Positions 9,954-21,314 of a DNA stretch of 64,000 nt are shown piece by piece. Made by a program: the position numbers and the translations under genes. The stretch spans positions 62,001-126,000 of the forward strand of contig JAGVSM010002402.1 of the NCBI GenBank assembly GCA_022494885.1, given 5' to 3'. The DNA comes from Micrasema longulum (lineage: Eukaryota; Arthropoda; Insecta; Trichoptera; Brachycentridae). Position 1 is the stretch's first letter, and each line of letters opens with the position of its first letter. Under the pieces are notes generated by a model. It did not search any database and was not told where the DNA came from. It saw only the letters and a program-made list of their open reading frames with translations.

Positions 9954-10975
9954 CAGAACTGTGTTCTTCATCTGAGTGAATACAGGAAAAAATCTGAATA
10001 ATTAATAAAATACACAATTATGTTGAATTCTGGTTTATCCAAAATATAACCTCCCAACGTGCGTATCAATATTTTTTTGTTGTTTCTTGATTTAGTGTTT
10101 TAAAACCTATTTTATTTAGTCGATTCGTTTTGTTAACAATTCTGATTTTTTATTGATGTAAAAAGCATGCAGCTTTAAAACAATGAAAGCAAAAAACAAA
10201 ACAACTAACAAAAAATAGCCCGTCTTAACGTACGTATCCATCCTACGCTTCGTCCGAACGTCAAAAATCATGACAGCCACTCTAAAATATTTTACAGTTA
10301 GCCAACAAAAATGTTGACTAATTGATGATGAGCTTTTTCGTCTTTATTGTATATTATTATTAAACAAACAACTTTTTAATGAATGTGTTTTTTTAACAAA
10401 TTAATTTGATTATGGGCCTCGTGGTATATTGTAACGAAATATGGATGAAAAAGTTCACAAAATTCCTGAGAGCCATTAGCAGTACCGACCTGCTGTTATG
10501 TGATTAATACTCCCCATTTTTCATTGCGATCAACATTTAAATTAATTCGCGGGAGTGAGTCAAAAGTTGCAGAGGTGGAACTGTAGAGTACAGGCGAAAA
10601 TTTCGACTGAAATTAATTGGTAGAAACTGCTTTTGTAATTGAATTCTTCTGTTACAATGAAGAGATAATAGAGTTGATGATTATAATCCTTAAAATAATA
10701 AACTTAATGATATTATGTTAAAAAATTCCATGTTTACATTACTATTTTCTTACATGGGAAACATTTAAGGAAATAAATAATGTAATTTAAATTTGATGTG
10801 CAGCTGGTACACATTGCATCTAATTATTTAAATATATCTATAAATATAACAAATACAATGGTAAAATTTTCGGGTCGACTCCGTTTTACATTAACGTAAG
10901 GGTAAAATTTAATAACAATTACTTATTGGACACAGAAAAAGTATTTTTACCGAAAATTTGAGATAATTTACCCAA
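9954..10975. other. No gene seen
   Basis: AT-rich with no repeat match within the window and no recognisable coding segment. Confidence 0.4.
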
Positions 10976-11400
10976 ACAATCCAAATTTTCTCAATGTTTC
11001 GCATGTTGCGGCGTATGAAATAATATAGTACCAAGTATATAATTATCTTACATACTCTTTACGTCTCACCCTCGATTCAACAGTTATCTTTATTCAAGGA
11101 TGAGAGACAGTTTTACGCGTCACACGCGTGAATAACAAAGCTGTCTGAATTTCTACCGGATGCCGGTAGTAGCTCTAGTAGCTCTCTGAGCTCCGTAAGG
11201 GGGAGGTTTACTCGTTTGCGCTGCGAGCGCGACCAAAGGATTTTTTAATATTTTTAGCAAGTTAGATCAAAAATGTTATCAGTTTTGGCTTCAGCTATAA
11301 ATAATTAAAGCAATTGCCTGTGAATATTTTATTTTACCGATTTAAAATCTCTCATTTTTGCATGTCTATCGACTACGCAGCCCCGTAACGCGAAGATTTT
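10976..11400 (+). repeat. Repeat G copy 1 (uninterrupted)
   Basis: Shares ordered blocks with 23.2-23.77 kb: CAATGTTTCGCATG, ACTCTTTACGTCTCACCCTC, a CAATTG region, and TCTCTCATTTTTGCATG before TCGACTACGCAGCCCCGTAA. At 11339-11350 the sequence is continuous where the 23.6-kb copy carries a MITE, so this is the empty site. Confidence 0.6.
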
Positions 11401-11495
11401 TTTGGCACAGTAAGAGAAGGAAGAAGAGGTCAAGAAAATTTACGAACTAAAATAAACATATTTTTTTGTGAATTTAAATTGATACATAAGTTAAC

Positions 11496-11916
11496 AATAT
11501 TTTGAGCGTGTCTAAATGTTTGTAGACAAAGACTGGATTTCACCGCCGAGAGTTATTAAGATGAACACAATACTTTTTTTCTCTCAGTTTTTACGAACTT
11601 TTGGACAAACTGGAAGTATTTGTGATTATGTCAACTTGTCCTAAACGAAGTATAAAAATTAAATAAGTATTCAAGCGTTGCCTTGTAGGTGAATTAATTC
11701 GTATGAATCTCACCCACATCAACAAAGGTTTTAGCTCTTTAACTTCACAAAAATCAACAAATGGAAAATTCAAGAAAAATGGAAGTTTAATCATAAGCAA
11801 AATTGTGTTTAAAGTGGCTACTTTAACCAGCCAATGACAGATCATAATCCCTGTAAATGCCTAGACTTTTATATTTGCTTCTCTAAAATGTTCTCCATTT
11901 CTGTTTTAATATGTTA
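11496..11916 (-). mobile_element. TIR-E element, nearly complete copy
   Basis: The minus strand begins with a GAAATGGAGAACATTTTAGAG-type start near 11900. It continues through GGCATTTACAGGGATTATGA, CATTGGCTGGTTAAAGTAGC, ATTTTTCTTGAATTTTCC and the GTGGGTGAGATTCATACGAA box. It ends at 11496-11560 in GGTGAAATCCAGTCTTTGTC and AACATTTAGACACGCTC. No protein is visible. The left terminal repeat is missing. Confidence 0.7.
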
Positions 11917-12517
11917 ATCTTAACACAATAGTATTTCACATTACATTGGATTCGATTAAATGTTTCGTATTTTCTATAAGACGACTTTATTTTGATCAAT
12001 TGATTAAACCGATGATTCTAAAAAAATTTAATATAGCGGAATTCAAGACGATAGTGGGTGCCAGAAAAAATTGATAAATGAGTATTTGAACATATTTGTC
12101 TGTCACTCTCTCGCAGGTTTTTTTCCGATATTGTGTGAAAAAACAACTGGTCGTCAAACCATTTAAGCCTTACTAAATCGACAAAATCGAGGTTTTGTTG
12201 TCCCATTTTCTGCACCCCAAAAATGAATGGATCTGTTTTTTTAAGAGAAAGTACGCACGTCGTGATCTTTTATAAGTTTTTGGATGGTCTGATAGGAGAG
12301 AGAAACCATTTATCAAAAAAGTAAAAAAATAACAGCACGCCAATGGTAAATATCTATACTGTGTAAAAAAATCACTGCTCTTATGCTATAATCGGGGAAG
12401 AAAATACGATAATAATTTTACATGAAAACAAGTCAGACTGCATTTCCTCTTTAGCTTACACGATTAAAAAACAGAAACTCACGTCCGTTAAAAAATTTAC
12501 ATTTTATTTTTAATTTT
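11917..12517. other. No gene seen
   Basis: AT-rich. A 65-residue minus-strand reading frame at 12018-12215 has no recognisable motif. Confidence 0.4.
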
Positions 12518-12732
12518 TAAAGGAATAACTCGCTAAGCCTCTATTTAGAGGCTTGTCAGTTGATAGGTAAGAGGGGATATGGAATGGGGCAATGAAATAT
12601 ACACCGCAACACCCAGACCAATTGAGGAAAAATCTTTTTGGACTTTTTTTCTTGCAACTGGCGGGAATCTCACCCGCGACGCCTGTTTCGCAGTTGGTCG
12701 TATAACCAACTGCGCCACGGCGCCGGTCTCTG
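12518..12732 (-). mobile_element. SINE-D copy 1 (tRNA-derived, 3' hairpin)
   Basis: On the minus strand it starts with a tRNA-like head, box A TGGCGCAGTTGG, and a decayed box B, GGGTGAGATTCCC. After a body of about 110 bp it ends in a perfect hairpin AAGCCTCTA-AA-TAGAGGCTT (12535-12554) and a T-rich run. Copy 2 at 39.2 kb is in the same orientation and shares every part. Confidence 0.8.
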
Positions 12733-13555
12733 AAATTTAATAAGCAAAATTGCGATTGATGTATGGATTCTCATTTCTAAGCTAACTTGAAGACTAAATG
12801 GAATATAAATCGTTCTTTACTGCGTTTATAACAATAGTTTTCGACCTGTTTTTATTTACATACAATTTCGTATTTTTATGTTGTTAATTCTTGAGATCAA
12901 CGTTTTCTAACGTAGGCATAACTTTAATGTAATCACTAAAATTATATTGGTACGCTAACTATTTACAGAATCCAACAACATTGTTAGCCTAGCTACTGCT
13001 GACATATAGAAAAACAAATTTAAAAAATACTACCGGCTTTTGGCAAAGCAATTCTGGTTATTTGTTATGCTAACCAGAACTCAATAACTGTCGGAACGAT
13101 TTTACTGAACACGGGAATTTATCATATTCCAGTGCGAGTGTTGTAACACTTAACATGTACGACCGGTAATTATCGAACTCAAAACATGACAAGCGACACA
13201 CGAGGAATTTCCGTTTAAAACACATTAGAGGAAACATTGTTTCAGAAACATATTTAAATGTTGCCCTACCAACATGTCATATGGATATATTTCCTAAAAA
13301 AATATTCCTCTGTTATATCGTCGTATATTTTATAATTTTTATTTTTTATTTTATCATCTTCCTATATTTTTTCAGATACATATTTTTTTTTTTTTTATTT
13401 ATACATATTATAATATAACATACCTTATTTGGTACACTTTGCCCAGCTAACAAGGGTACATACCCCGTTCCAAGCAAGGAAATTATATTTTAATACAAAT
13501 TAATTAATATTTACAAATTTAAAAAAAGAACCGACAAATAAAATATAAACTTACT
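12733..13555. other. No gene seen
   Basis: No recognisable coding or repeat structure. Confidence 0.4.
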
Positions 13556-13557
13556 AC

Positions 13558-13636
13558 TATACACATATTGATTCATACACATATATATACATATACATAC
13601 ACACTCCCTTACATATATGTATATATATATATATTA
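13558..13636. repeat. TA/CATA microsatellite
   Basis: Imperfect ACATATATA and TATATGTATA units. Confidence 0.75.
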
Positions 13637-13754
13637 GGGTGGAATGAAATGCTGCGAAATGTGTAAAGATTTTTTTTTTACTTTTCTTTAGGTGGCGCAG
13701 AAGTCTTGAAATTCAGAAAAAGACAGAATTTTTCGCAATATTTGAATAAATAAA

Positions 13755-13985
13755 ACTAATATTTTCAAGATTTCAGCTCTTTTACATAATAAAAGTCAAC
13801 AGATGATGGAATAGTTGAGGAAATGTGGATGTTTAAACATGGACAGAAGGGTAAATGTTACACAGTGCGTAAAGTGGTAACTGAAACCAGCTAATGGTAA
13901 GTCTTAAGCCCTGTAAATGCATAAACTTCCATATTCTATTCTCTAAAATGTTTTTTCTCTCTGTTGCAACAAATTTAGATCATAT
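13755..13985 (-). mobile_element. TIR-E element fragment
   Basis: In reverse: the GAGAAAAAACATTTTAGAG start, TGCATTTACAGGGCTTAAGA, the AGCTGGTTTCAG box, ACGCACTGTGTAACATTTAC, CATTTCCTCAACTATTCC, ATCTGTTGACTTT and AGCTGAAATC. Both terminal repeats are lost. Confidence 0.7.
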
Positions 13986-14117
13986 GAAATATCTAAAAAT
14001 GCATCTTTATGCGTCTTCAATATAATGTATTTAATTTATGTTGATAACTGTGTCTCATTAAATTATCAATGTAATTCATTTTGCAATTATTTTTACACCT
14101 CAATTGCAAAAATGCTT

Positions 14118-14262
14118 AATTTTAATGGTGAATAATGGCAAGCATCACCCAGGCTTGAGAAAAATATAATTTATTTTTTGTGATCTCACCGAGAATAGAA
14201 CCCGGAACCTCCCCTGCGTGAAACAAGCATTTTAGCTAAAACGCCACTGAGACTCCACTCGA
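14118..14262 (-). mobile_element. SINE-C copy 2, 3'-truncated
   Basis: Minus-strand head with decayed box A and a box B close to GGGTTCTATTCTC, then TGATCTCACAAA-type sequence, TCTCAAGCCTGGGTGATG and CACCATTA. The AGGCC/GGCCT hairpin of copy 1 is absent. Confidence 0.65.
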
Positions 14263-14307
14263 CGGGGACTAAAAACTTGATTAAATTTTTTTCTCAAACG
14301 TATTTTA

Positions 14308-14592
14308 TGGATGAGTGTTTTCAACTCGATGGCCGCTCTCAGGTAAAATTCGAGAGGAGATAATATGTCCTCCTCGTTGCATAATGGTCGGCGCGTTCAC
14401 TAACCATTATTGAAGTCCCGTATTCAATTCCTGGCAGGGTGGGCGGGAAACATTTATTTTAAAAGTAAGCGTAGGAGAGATCATCTTGGGTACCTTCGTG
14501 AAACAGAAGATCGAAATACGCTGCAATTGGTGTACCAATGAAGTGCTCTATGTATCACTGGACGAGGAAAGGGGAATGATGATGATTATTAC
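14308..14592 (+). mobile_element. SINE-A copy 3 (near full length)
   Basis: Leader GATGAGTGTTTTCAACTCGA, CTCTCAGGTAAAATTC, box A region CATAATGGTCGGCGCG, box B TATTCAATTCCTGGCAGG, then GATCGAAATACGCTGCAATT and GTACCAATGAAGTGCTCTA, ending in GGAATGATGATGATTATT. The second half of the 3' body carries a small deletion. Confidence 0.8.
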
Positions 14593-14875
14593 GCACAGTA
14601 ATTTTGAGATAGGTACCTATCGATATTTTTTTATGAGTAATTAGCAAAAATTCATGCTTGTATTTTGTATTTTTGTTTATGAAGAGAAACCCGCCTAATA
14701 ACTCAAGTTGCATTAGCAATTTACTGAAATGTAAAAATGCAATTCGTGTAAATATTACTACTGTTACCTATGTCTAGAGAAATATAATGGAAACGTAGGT
14801 AATTGAAAAGTCATTTAAACAACAAAACATTGTTCCAGTTTTTTTTTTTTTTATATGCAATAAAACAACACTTTT
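14593..14875. other. No gene seen
   Basis: AT-rich with nothing recognisable. Confidence 0.4.
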
Positions 14876-14879
14876 GTAC

Positions 14880-15480
14880 GCAGTAACTTGGAGTTTACAT
14901 CTATTATGTGGAGACCACAAAACATAACAAACATTGAAAGGATTAAAAATGATCAACAATTTTTTTTTAAATACCTAGATTATAAAAACAATAAAACATT
15001 TTGCACTTACAGCCAATCTGCTAAACAAAATGGATTGTTTACCCTTAAAAATAGTCGCACTATATCTGAATTACGCTATTTATATAAATTATTAAATAAT
15101 AAAGCAGACTCTTAACCTACTCTTTAAAATCAATCGTAATGCCCCCTTTCGCCTGACAAACGATAATTATTTATTCCATTTGCCAATCTGTAGCACTAAC
15201 TATGCACAACACTCTTTCCTCTATCGTTCTTGCTCAAACAATAATGTTTTTTTTTCATCTTTTGATATATTTTAAATACCCTTTAATTTACTTCAAAATA
15301 AATTAAGACTTATTCTTTCTGGCTGCGATACGCTCCCACTAGCTATTTATTGATGCTGACTATAACATACACATGAACACTTACTCCCACACAAATAGCA
15401 CAAACACACGTCTACACTTACTCGCATACAAATACATACAAACACACCCTTTTGTTATATCATAATTTAATATGTATGAC
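14880..15480 (+). mobile_element. Jockey-like LINE C-terminal fragment with 3' UTR
   Basis: A frame from 14888 to 15115 contains IMWRPQNITNIERIKNDQQ, FFKYLDYKNN and SRTISELRYLYKLLNNKADS. A second frame continues past the stop with INRNAPFRLTNDNYLF and STNYAQHSFLYRS. These correspond to the region after the polymerase core of Jockey-type LINEs, where an IQRRF-like segment, an LExRR-like segment and a TxYxxxSPL segment follow one another. The real enzyme would reverse-transcribe its own RNA at a nick. This copy is 5'-truncated with at least one frameshift. The A/C-rich tract at 15360-15450 is probably its 3' UTR. Confidence 0.7.
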
Positions 15481-16070
15481 TTTTATTTAGAAACTTCGCT
15501 GGTCTCTCTTTAAACCGTATCTTTTTTATGTTATTACATAATAGTTGACAGTTTGTTTCTGTAAAAATAAAATAAAACACTTAAATACTGTCATTGTAAC
15601 GAATGCAATATTTGTGTATTCATGTTCATCAGATGTAAACCTTGCGGATACTGCGGGTGAAGAGTTAAGGACTAATAAGGATTTGGGACTGAGCGGGTGA
15701 GGAGTGGGGAGTATCTTGTTACGATTGAAGTAACACGCCACTACAAGACAATTATATTCAGCAATAAAGATAACTAAGTGTTCCGAATCCCCATACTAAC
15801 GTTTATTGGGGTATTAAGATTCGGTTATCAACACATTTATGTCTCACTCCGAAAGGGTACATTGGGACTTTTGAGGGATCGAGATGACCAGACTGGTTAA
15901 AATTTGGTATCCAAAATAAAGCACTTTTATTCAATTTAATTGTACTTTTATTTATTTAAAATATAAAACAAGATTTTCAGCAAGCAATGACTTTCATTTA
16001 CGGTACGGTACATACTTATCGTACTAATATACAGTATTTGTAACTACGCCTAACATGTAATAGTGTTAAC
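15481..16070. other. No gene seen
   Basis: AT-rich. Part of the right side may belong to the pogo/Tigger element that ends at 16.25 kb. Confidence 0.4.
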
Positions 16071-16074
16071 ATGC

Positions 16075-16250
16075 CTTTTCATTTTTTAAATTAAAAGCAA
16101 GTTTTTCATTTTTATTTCTTACATAATATGTAAATACAGTAATGAATTAAAGTAGATTATTTTTTTTGGAAGAAATCCAATTATCCGAATTTTTTATTAT
16201 CCGAACGGGGTCTGGTCCCAACTGATTTGGATAATTAGAGTTCTACTGTA
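16075..16250 (+). mobile_element. Pogo/Tigger-like (Tc1-mariner superfamily) 3' terminus
   Basis: The last 100 bp contain two TTATCCGAA-type boxes around GGGGTCTGGTCCC and end in GATAATTAGAGTTCTACTG-TA. This is the classic terminal inverted repeat of pogo/Tigger elements read outward, next to a TA target. A related end occurs at 32.98-33.00 kb. No transposase or opposite end is visible, so the copy is non-autonomous or deleted. Confidence 0.75.
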
Positions 16251-16484
16251 CTAAAAACCGTCTCTGCTCTGTAGATACTCTGAATATTTAAACTCAAATC
16301 ATTGTCATATTTATTTTGAAGCTCACACAGTTAATATATAATAGACTTGCGTGTGGGGACCAGAGAGATGATCAATGACAGCAAATTATTGTCTATGCTT
16401 GCAGCACCTGAGACACCCATACAATGGCGCGCAACACGTCACTCGCCCTTCTCTGCCTCCACCAGCGGTGCTACTCAGAACCAC

Positions 16485-16560
16485 TCTCAATTTACATACG
16501 AAATACGCGAGATAAAAGCTTTTTCTACGGCCGCGAGAGCGTTTGGAATATCACCTCAGG
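16485..16560 (+). repeat. Repeat K copy 1
   Basis: TTTACATACGAAATACGCGA followed by ACGGCCGCGAGAGCGTTTGG matches 17.71-17.79 kb in inverse orientation. The shared core is nearly identical over about 25 bp. Confidence 0.6.
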
Positions 16561-17395
16561 TTTCCTTTTTACAACTTGCCAGCGTTCCGATAATGTATAT
16601 TTTATTGTAAACCCACCGCATTCTTAGTGTGGAAAATAAATTATAATTGTAACAGACATACCTCTTATTATTTTTCTTGAGGTTAAAATATAAATTATAG
16701 CTGTTTCACATTAGGTTAATACTACCATTATTAACCGACAGAAGTAACCTAAATAACACAGACATATTCATAATCTATGTTTAATTTATTGCTCACCTTC
16801 ATGTATCTCAACTCTTCGCCAAATACCTACTGAGCCCGCAGAAAGGTGTGTGCGATTAAATATTCCGTCAATTTATCAAAATTACTAATCCTGCACCTCT
16901 TAGCAGTAAATAAGGCATTACGAGCATTTTATTCCTATCCAAATCATTTGAATAAAAATCTAATATATCGTTAGGATTTCGTATAACCTTCGACGGCATA
17001 TGTAATCAAAAAGTTACAAGAAAGATCGGAAGTAATCACCCGAAATTTCAGTATCTTTTATAAGCAAATCGATTGGGAATAACGTATTTGTTTTATTTGT
17101 CTAGAAAGACAAAGAAGCGACATTGCCGCGTAGACTCGAGGGGCAAAAAACAAATTGATTTTAATTTAGAATTTCTCCGAAGGTTTCAAAAAATATTGAA
17201 TAAGTTGAAAAATGACATCAAAGACTTTGTTCGCGTTATTCCGCAGAATGAAATAAGAATAAAATGAAAATGCCAACTTTGATACATACGATGTATTTGC
17301 AAGTTGTATATTCGAGTGTTTTCGTTATGCGTATCAATCCCCTCTCTGCACCCAATGCACTTAGGGCACTTCACTAGTAAAACAAATGCACCGTT
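16561..17395. other. No gene seen
   Basis: Several short reading frames, none with recognisable motifs. Confidence 0.4.
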
Positions 17396-17396
17396 T

Positions 17397-17695
17397 TTCG
17401 ATCATCTGTTACATGAAGGAAAGGTGATCAGTCCTACACGTCCTAACCAGGTACCAGTCCAGGAACAATGGAATGTTGCAGTTTAAACAAAATTTAAAAG
17501 TAAGTATAATCTACCCTGCCAGGAATCAAACTCAGGACGTCAATGGTAGGCAAACGCGCCAACTACTGCTCAACGATGCGGACGTATCTCCAATCGATTT
17601 TCTTATTCAGGATTTTTGCCCGACAGCAGCTTTCGAGTCGAAAGCACTCGTCCAGGGTTCCGGTTCTATTTCGCATAAAGATAACAAAACTGTAT
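17397..17695 (-). mobile_element. SINE-A copy 4 (near full length)
   Basis: In reverse: leader CTGGACGAGTGCTTTCGACT, GATTGGAGATACGTCC, box A GAGCAGTAGTTGGCGCG, box B GAGTTTGATTCCTGGCAGGG, TTAAACTGCAACATTCCATT, CTGGACTGG and CACCTTTCCTTCATGTAAC. The far 3' end is cut at about 17397. Confidence 0.8.
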
Positions 17696-17710
17696 TTTTT
17701 ATCCGCCTAG

Positions 17711-17790
17711 GCTGGTATTCCAAACGCTCTCGCGGCCGTATTACCTCGTGTATTTACATACAAAATACACGAGAAAAGCAGTTTTCTCAT
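17711..17790 (-). repeat. Repeat K copy 2 with 10-bp stem-loop
   Basis: GGCTGGTATTCCAAACGCTC and CGCGGCCGTATTA, then a perfect stem CTCGTGTATT/AATACACGAG (17745-17754 with 17764-17773). The GGCTGGTATT..GAGCG sequence is also embedded in the SINE-A copy at 42.74 kb. Confidence 0.6.
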
Positions 17791-17799
17791 TTCATACTA

Positions 17800-19535
17800 A
17801 AATAACGCGTTCGTAGAAACATCACATGGATTCGAATTACACACGTTCATAAACAGAAAAAACTTATAGTATCTGATATTAAAAGTTTATCCAAAGCTCA
17901 AGTGGAAAGTTCGGTATATTTAGTTCAATACCGAATGTTATTGCAACACTTCTAAATCTAGATCAAAGTAGAATAGTGTATCTTCTCAATGTCTTGTGTC
18001 TTGCGTATTAAGAAAACACATAAATCATTTCAGACGTTCGGATAACTGCTGAACCAAAGAGCACAACGCACTGAGGCCGAACTGGTCCCTCACTCGAGTC
18101 GGGACTCGATCACTGGGAATCCATTAAGACTATTAACCACTAATATTGTATATTATGATTCGGGCCGAGATTACGCGAGTCATGCTACCCAAGACGGACC
18201 TTTACACGGCCGTCCAAGGAGATAAGCCGTTTTATTGAATCAATTGAGAAGAACGTTTTAAGATGAGCCATTGAATATCAATTTGGACCAAACATTGTTT
18301 CTAAGAGAGGCAGAGGTGGGCCATTAGGGAATGTATCGGGAGAACAGAAATAGGATGAAGATTATGTACCGTTCGAGCTTTGATGCGTGAAATCTAATTA
18401 TTACTCCATTTAAACGGCTCCGAAGAGTGAAATATGAAATGTGTTTTTCTTTAAACAAATTACGCGGAAACGTTTGTATTAAGGTAGGAACGTACTGTAC
18501 ATATTATATTTAACTTAATAACTTCTGTTCGGCTCATGTTTTCCTGGAAGCGGCGTACAAAAAAATATTATCATGAGCTTGGAATTTTCGGGAAAAAAAC
18601 CCCCACAGACACTCACTGGCTTAGGTAGAACGTATTTTTAAATGATCTCGTTGAATTATTTCGATATCTAAAATTTAAAAAGGTTTATGGATTTTTTATG
18701 TGTAAACAAGACAAAAACATTACAATTTTATGTGCCAACGTATTTTTAAATCTGTATTGAAACAAAGAATTGTTCAAAGAACATTGCACTAAAATTGCAT
18801 GTGATTTTATTCTACTTTACATCAATTTATTTATTTTCAGTAAAAGATATCACAATATATATACCATTCATTCAAAATAAAAAAACACCAAACATATTTA
18901 ACTTTTTATATGTAAACACCAATAATCATAAAATTCAATTAAAAATCATACATGGATTAAAATAAATTATTAGTGTATGTGTATATAATCAATGCAATTT
19001 ATTGAAATTGAGATCCATTTAAAAAAAATTCAAGATACGAGTAATTTAATAATAAACTATAAACAGTCTCGTAATTAAAATAAGTTTTTTTTTAAAATAT
19101 ATAGCTATAATTACAGTAATAATAGTTACAAAAAAACTTTGTAAATAGAGTAACAATAAATTACATTAAATAATGAAAGATTTTGAATAGTTCCAAATAA
19201 ATGCGAGATACATAGTATTAGAGGAATGATTTTATTTTTTTGGTCAAGAAATTTTCACATTTGTGTAGGTGTAGACCATCACTAAATGCATCTATATCAA
19301 AATCCTTTTATATTTTTTTTATTGAAATCTACAGTCATATACAATAATAAAGTTCTAATATAATAGGTACTTAAAACTAGACTAAAAATTATCTCAAACT
19401 TATAATTTTCAATAAACGTAATGTGACAAAAATAAATTTATATTACACAAGAATAAAATTTTGAAAACCATAAATAAAATATTTGTACACATTTGCCATT
19501 GTAAATTTAAAATAAAATTTAATAATAATATTATA
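17800..19535. other. No gene seen; right part probably LINE 3' UTR
   Basis: 17.8-18.6 kb has mixed composition with no recognisable gene. 18.7-19.53 kb is very AT-rich and precedes a minus-strand LINE coding end, so part of it is likely that element's 3' UTR. Confidence 0.4.
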
Positions 19536-19536
19536 T

Positions 19537-19830
19537 TTACTCATCACTACTCACCCACGGTGACAATGCCTGCATGCTGTCGCTGATTTTCCTTTTGAAT
19601 TTATCATTATTTAAGTTGAAGATATAACTCGTATTGGCTCCAATAATATTATTGTATAAGTTGCATATTTTATAAATGCACGAATATTTTGCTGCATTAG
19701 TGATTACATCGGTGCAGTAAAATAATTTGGTGTGACGGGTACGTTTAAGAGGTACATGGAAATTAATTAAACTTAGTAAATTGGGGCAGTTTGTCGCAAT
19801 GGGGCAATCTGTCGTCTATTATCCAAAGAG
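19537..19830 (-). mobile_element. Jockey-like LINE C-terminal fragment
   Basis: The minus strand is open for about 290 bp. It reads CPNLLSLINFHVPLKRTRHT, KLFYCTDVITNAAKYSCIYK, then SYIFNLNNDKFKRKISDSM before a stop at 19537-19539. The order LLSLINFxVP, a short TR/LFYC box, a TN-A box and a final DxFxLxxxxFKR segment is that of the C terminus of Jockey-type LINEs from insects. Upstream of 19.83 kb the frame is broken, so polymerase motifs are not visible. There is no overlap with other elements. Confidence 0.75.
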
Positions 19831-20081
19831 TTTATAATTTTATTAATAATATTATTTCCACACCATGAGGATGAAAGCAGTTAAATTTTTTTCGACACTT
19901 CATGTCGTAACACGATAAGTTCCAACAAAAGTATATCCTCGATATTTAGGTTAGTTTTATGTTGTAATTTTGTTAAATCTGGAATATACAGCCTTCACGA
20001 AACCTTTTCAAGATCAAATATAAAAAAAGGTGGTGTTGTTACGACCACGACGAAATGTTTATTGCAGGATGCAACGTTAGT

Positions 20082-20525
20082 TCACAAGTCCTGATGCCAT
20101 CCCAAAGTCTGGAATTGGAAAAACAAGGATGAAAGAAGGCAGAATGCTGTCTTAATGCCATCTCTCGTGCTAATGTGTGGTAAAACTAAGTACAAATGTC
20201 AAGATTTATACATTATTTAAGGGTGAGATAAGCACTATCGACAAAATCAAAAAAAGAGTTCGGCATTTGTTTGTAGAATGAATGGACAGCAAAAAACGGT
20301 TAAATAGATTTAGGATGCGAATATTGATGGATGCATGAAAGCAGAAAGACCGAAAAAGCTATGGCATGACCAAATATACTTTAAGATAGACTTGTAAAAA
20401 GTTGGAATAATCGGCGCGGGTGGATGTGAAATTATATGAACGTAGAAGAAGCGTGGCCAAAGTGATATGGCGTTCTATCTTCTCTGCCTCTACGGGGAAA
20501 CGGCGTGATGGTTTGTTTGTTTGTT
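20082..20525 (+). mobile_element. RTE-like LINE 3' end, copy 1 (heavily decayed)
   Basis: Fragments in changing frames, VWNWKNKDERRQNAV, LMCGKTKY, DANIDGCMK and RPKKLWHDQI, follow the order of better copies at 34, 46.2, 38.7 and 49.9 kb. It ends with GGGGAAACGGCGTGATGG followed by TTTG units, the common 3' end of the family. Many stops and shifts make this the oldest-looking copy. Confidence 0.75.
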
Positions 20526-20529
20526 CGAT

Positions 20530-21060
20530 TTTTATTCGATATTACAAAATAAATACCGATCTATAAACTAGGCTTGTTAAACCTGAAGTTTTTAATAATA
20601 CCCGGCTGATTTTAATTAAATCAAACAGCGATTGGAGCCTGTTTAATTTAAGTCAGAATAATAATAAATAAAAGGCACTTTGCTCATTTCATTTCGAGTG
20701 ATTAACAAAGTAAGGTGACATTTGAATGGATGAAAGAAGTCATGGTTTTCTTACATGTAATAAATGCATTTATATGCACATGTACATTAACATACTTGAT
20801 GCAGCAATGTACTGACTTAATAGTCTTTAATTTAATTAACTAGAAGCAGTGGATGATCTCAGATATTCTAATAAATAACTGTTTTAAATCAATTAAATTA
20901 TTTATTCAAGTACGTGCTATTTACATAGTAAGCTGGTAGTTTATTACTTATAATTAATTTTCGTGTACTAGATACCAATGTTTGACTATGTTAGACACAA
21001 AAAATAACTCAAAAAGCTGTTTTTTTTTCCGAATCAACAATGTATTTTAAAAATATATTG
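20530..21060. other. No gene seen
   Basis: AT-rich with nothing recognisable. Confidence 0.4.
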
Positions 21061-21063
21061 GCT

Positions 21064-21146
21064 ACTACAGAGTTAGAGAACTTTTTTATAAAAGGAATAC
21101 GGAAGTCTAGGCATTAACAGGGCTTATGTCCTGTCATTCATCAGGA
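21064..21146 (+). mobile_element. TIR-E element fragment, left part
   Basis: CTACAGAGTTAGAGAAC, GGAATACGGAAGTCTAGGCA and CAGGGCTTATGTCCTGTC match the family start. The match stops abruptly at about 21146, just before the inverted-repeat element. Confidence 0.65.
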
Positions 21147-21314
21147 GAGTGCCTCGGTGATATGCGAGTCGAGATATTCCTTCATGTCGGAGAGGGTTCA
21201 GAAAAAAATCTGAGGTATGTCTGCATGAGGGAGTATGGTAGTTATCTGTGGCTCTTTCTCACTGCATTCTTCATGGGCATGCTTGAGACCAACAGTTTGC
21301 AATTTAGAAAGGAT

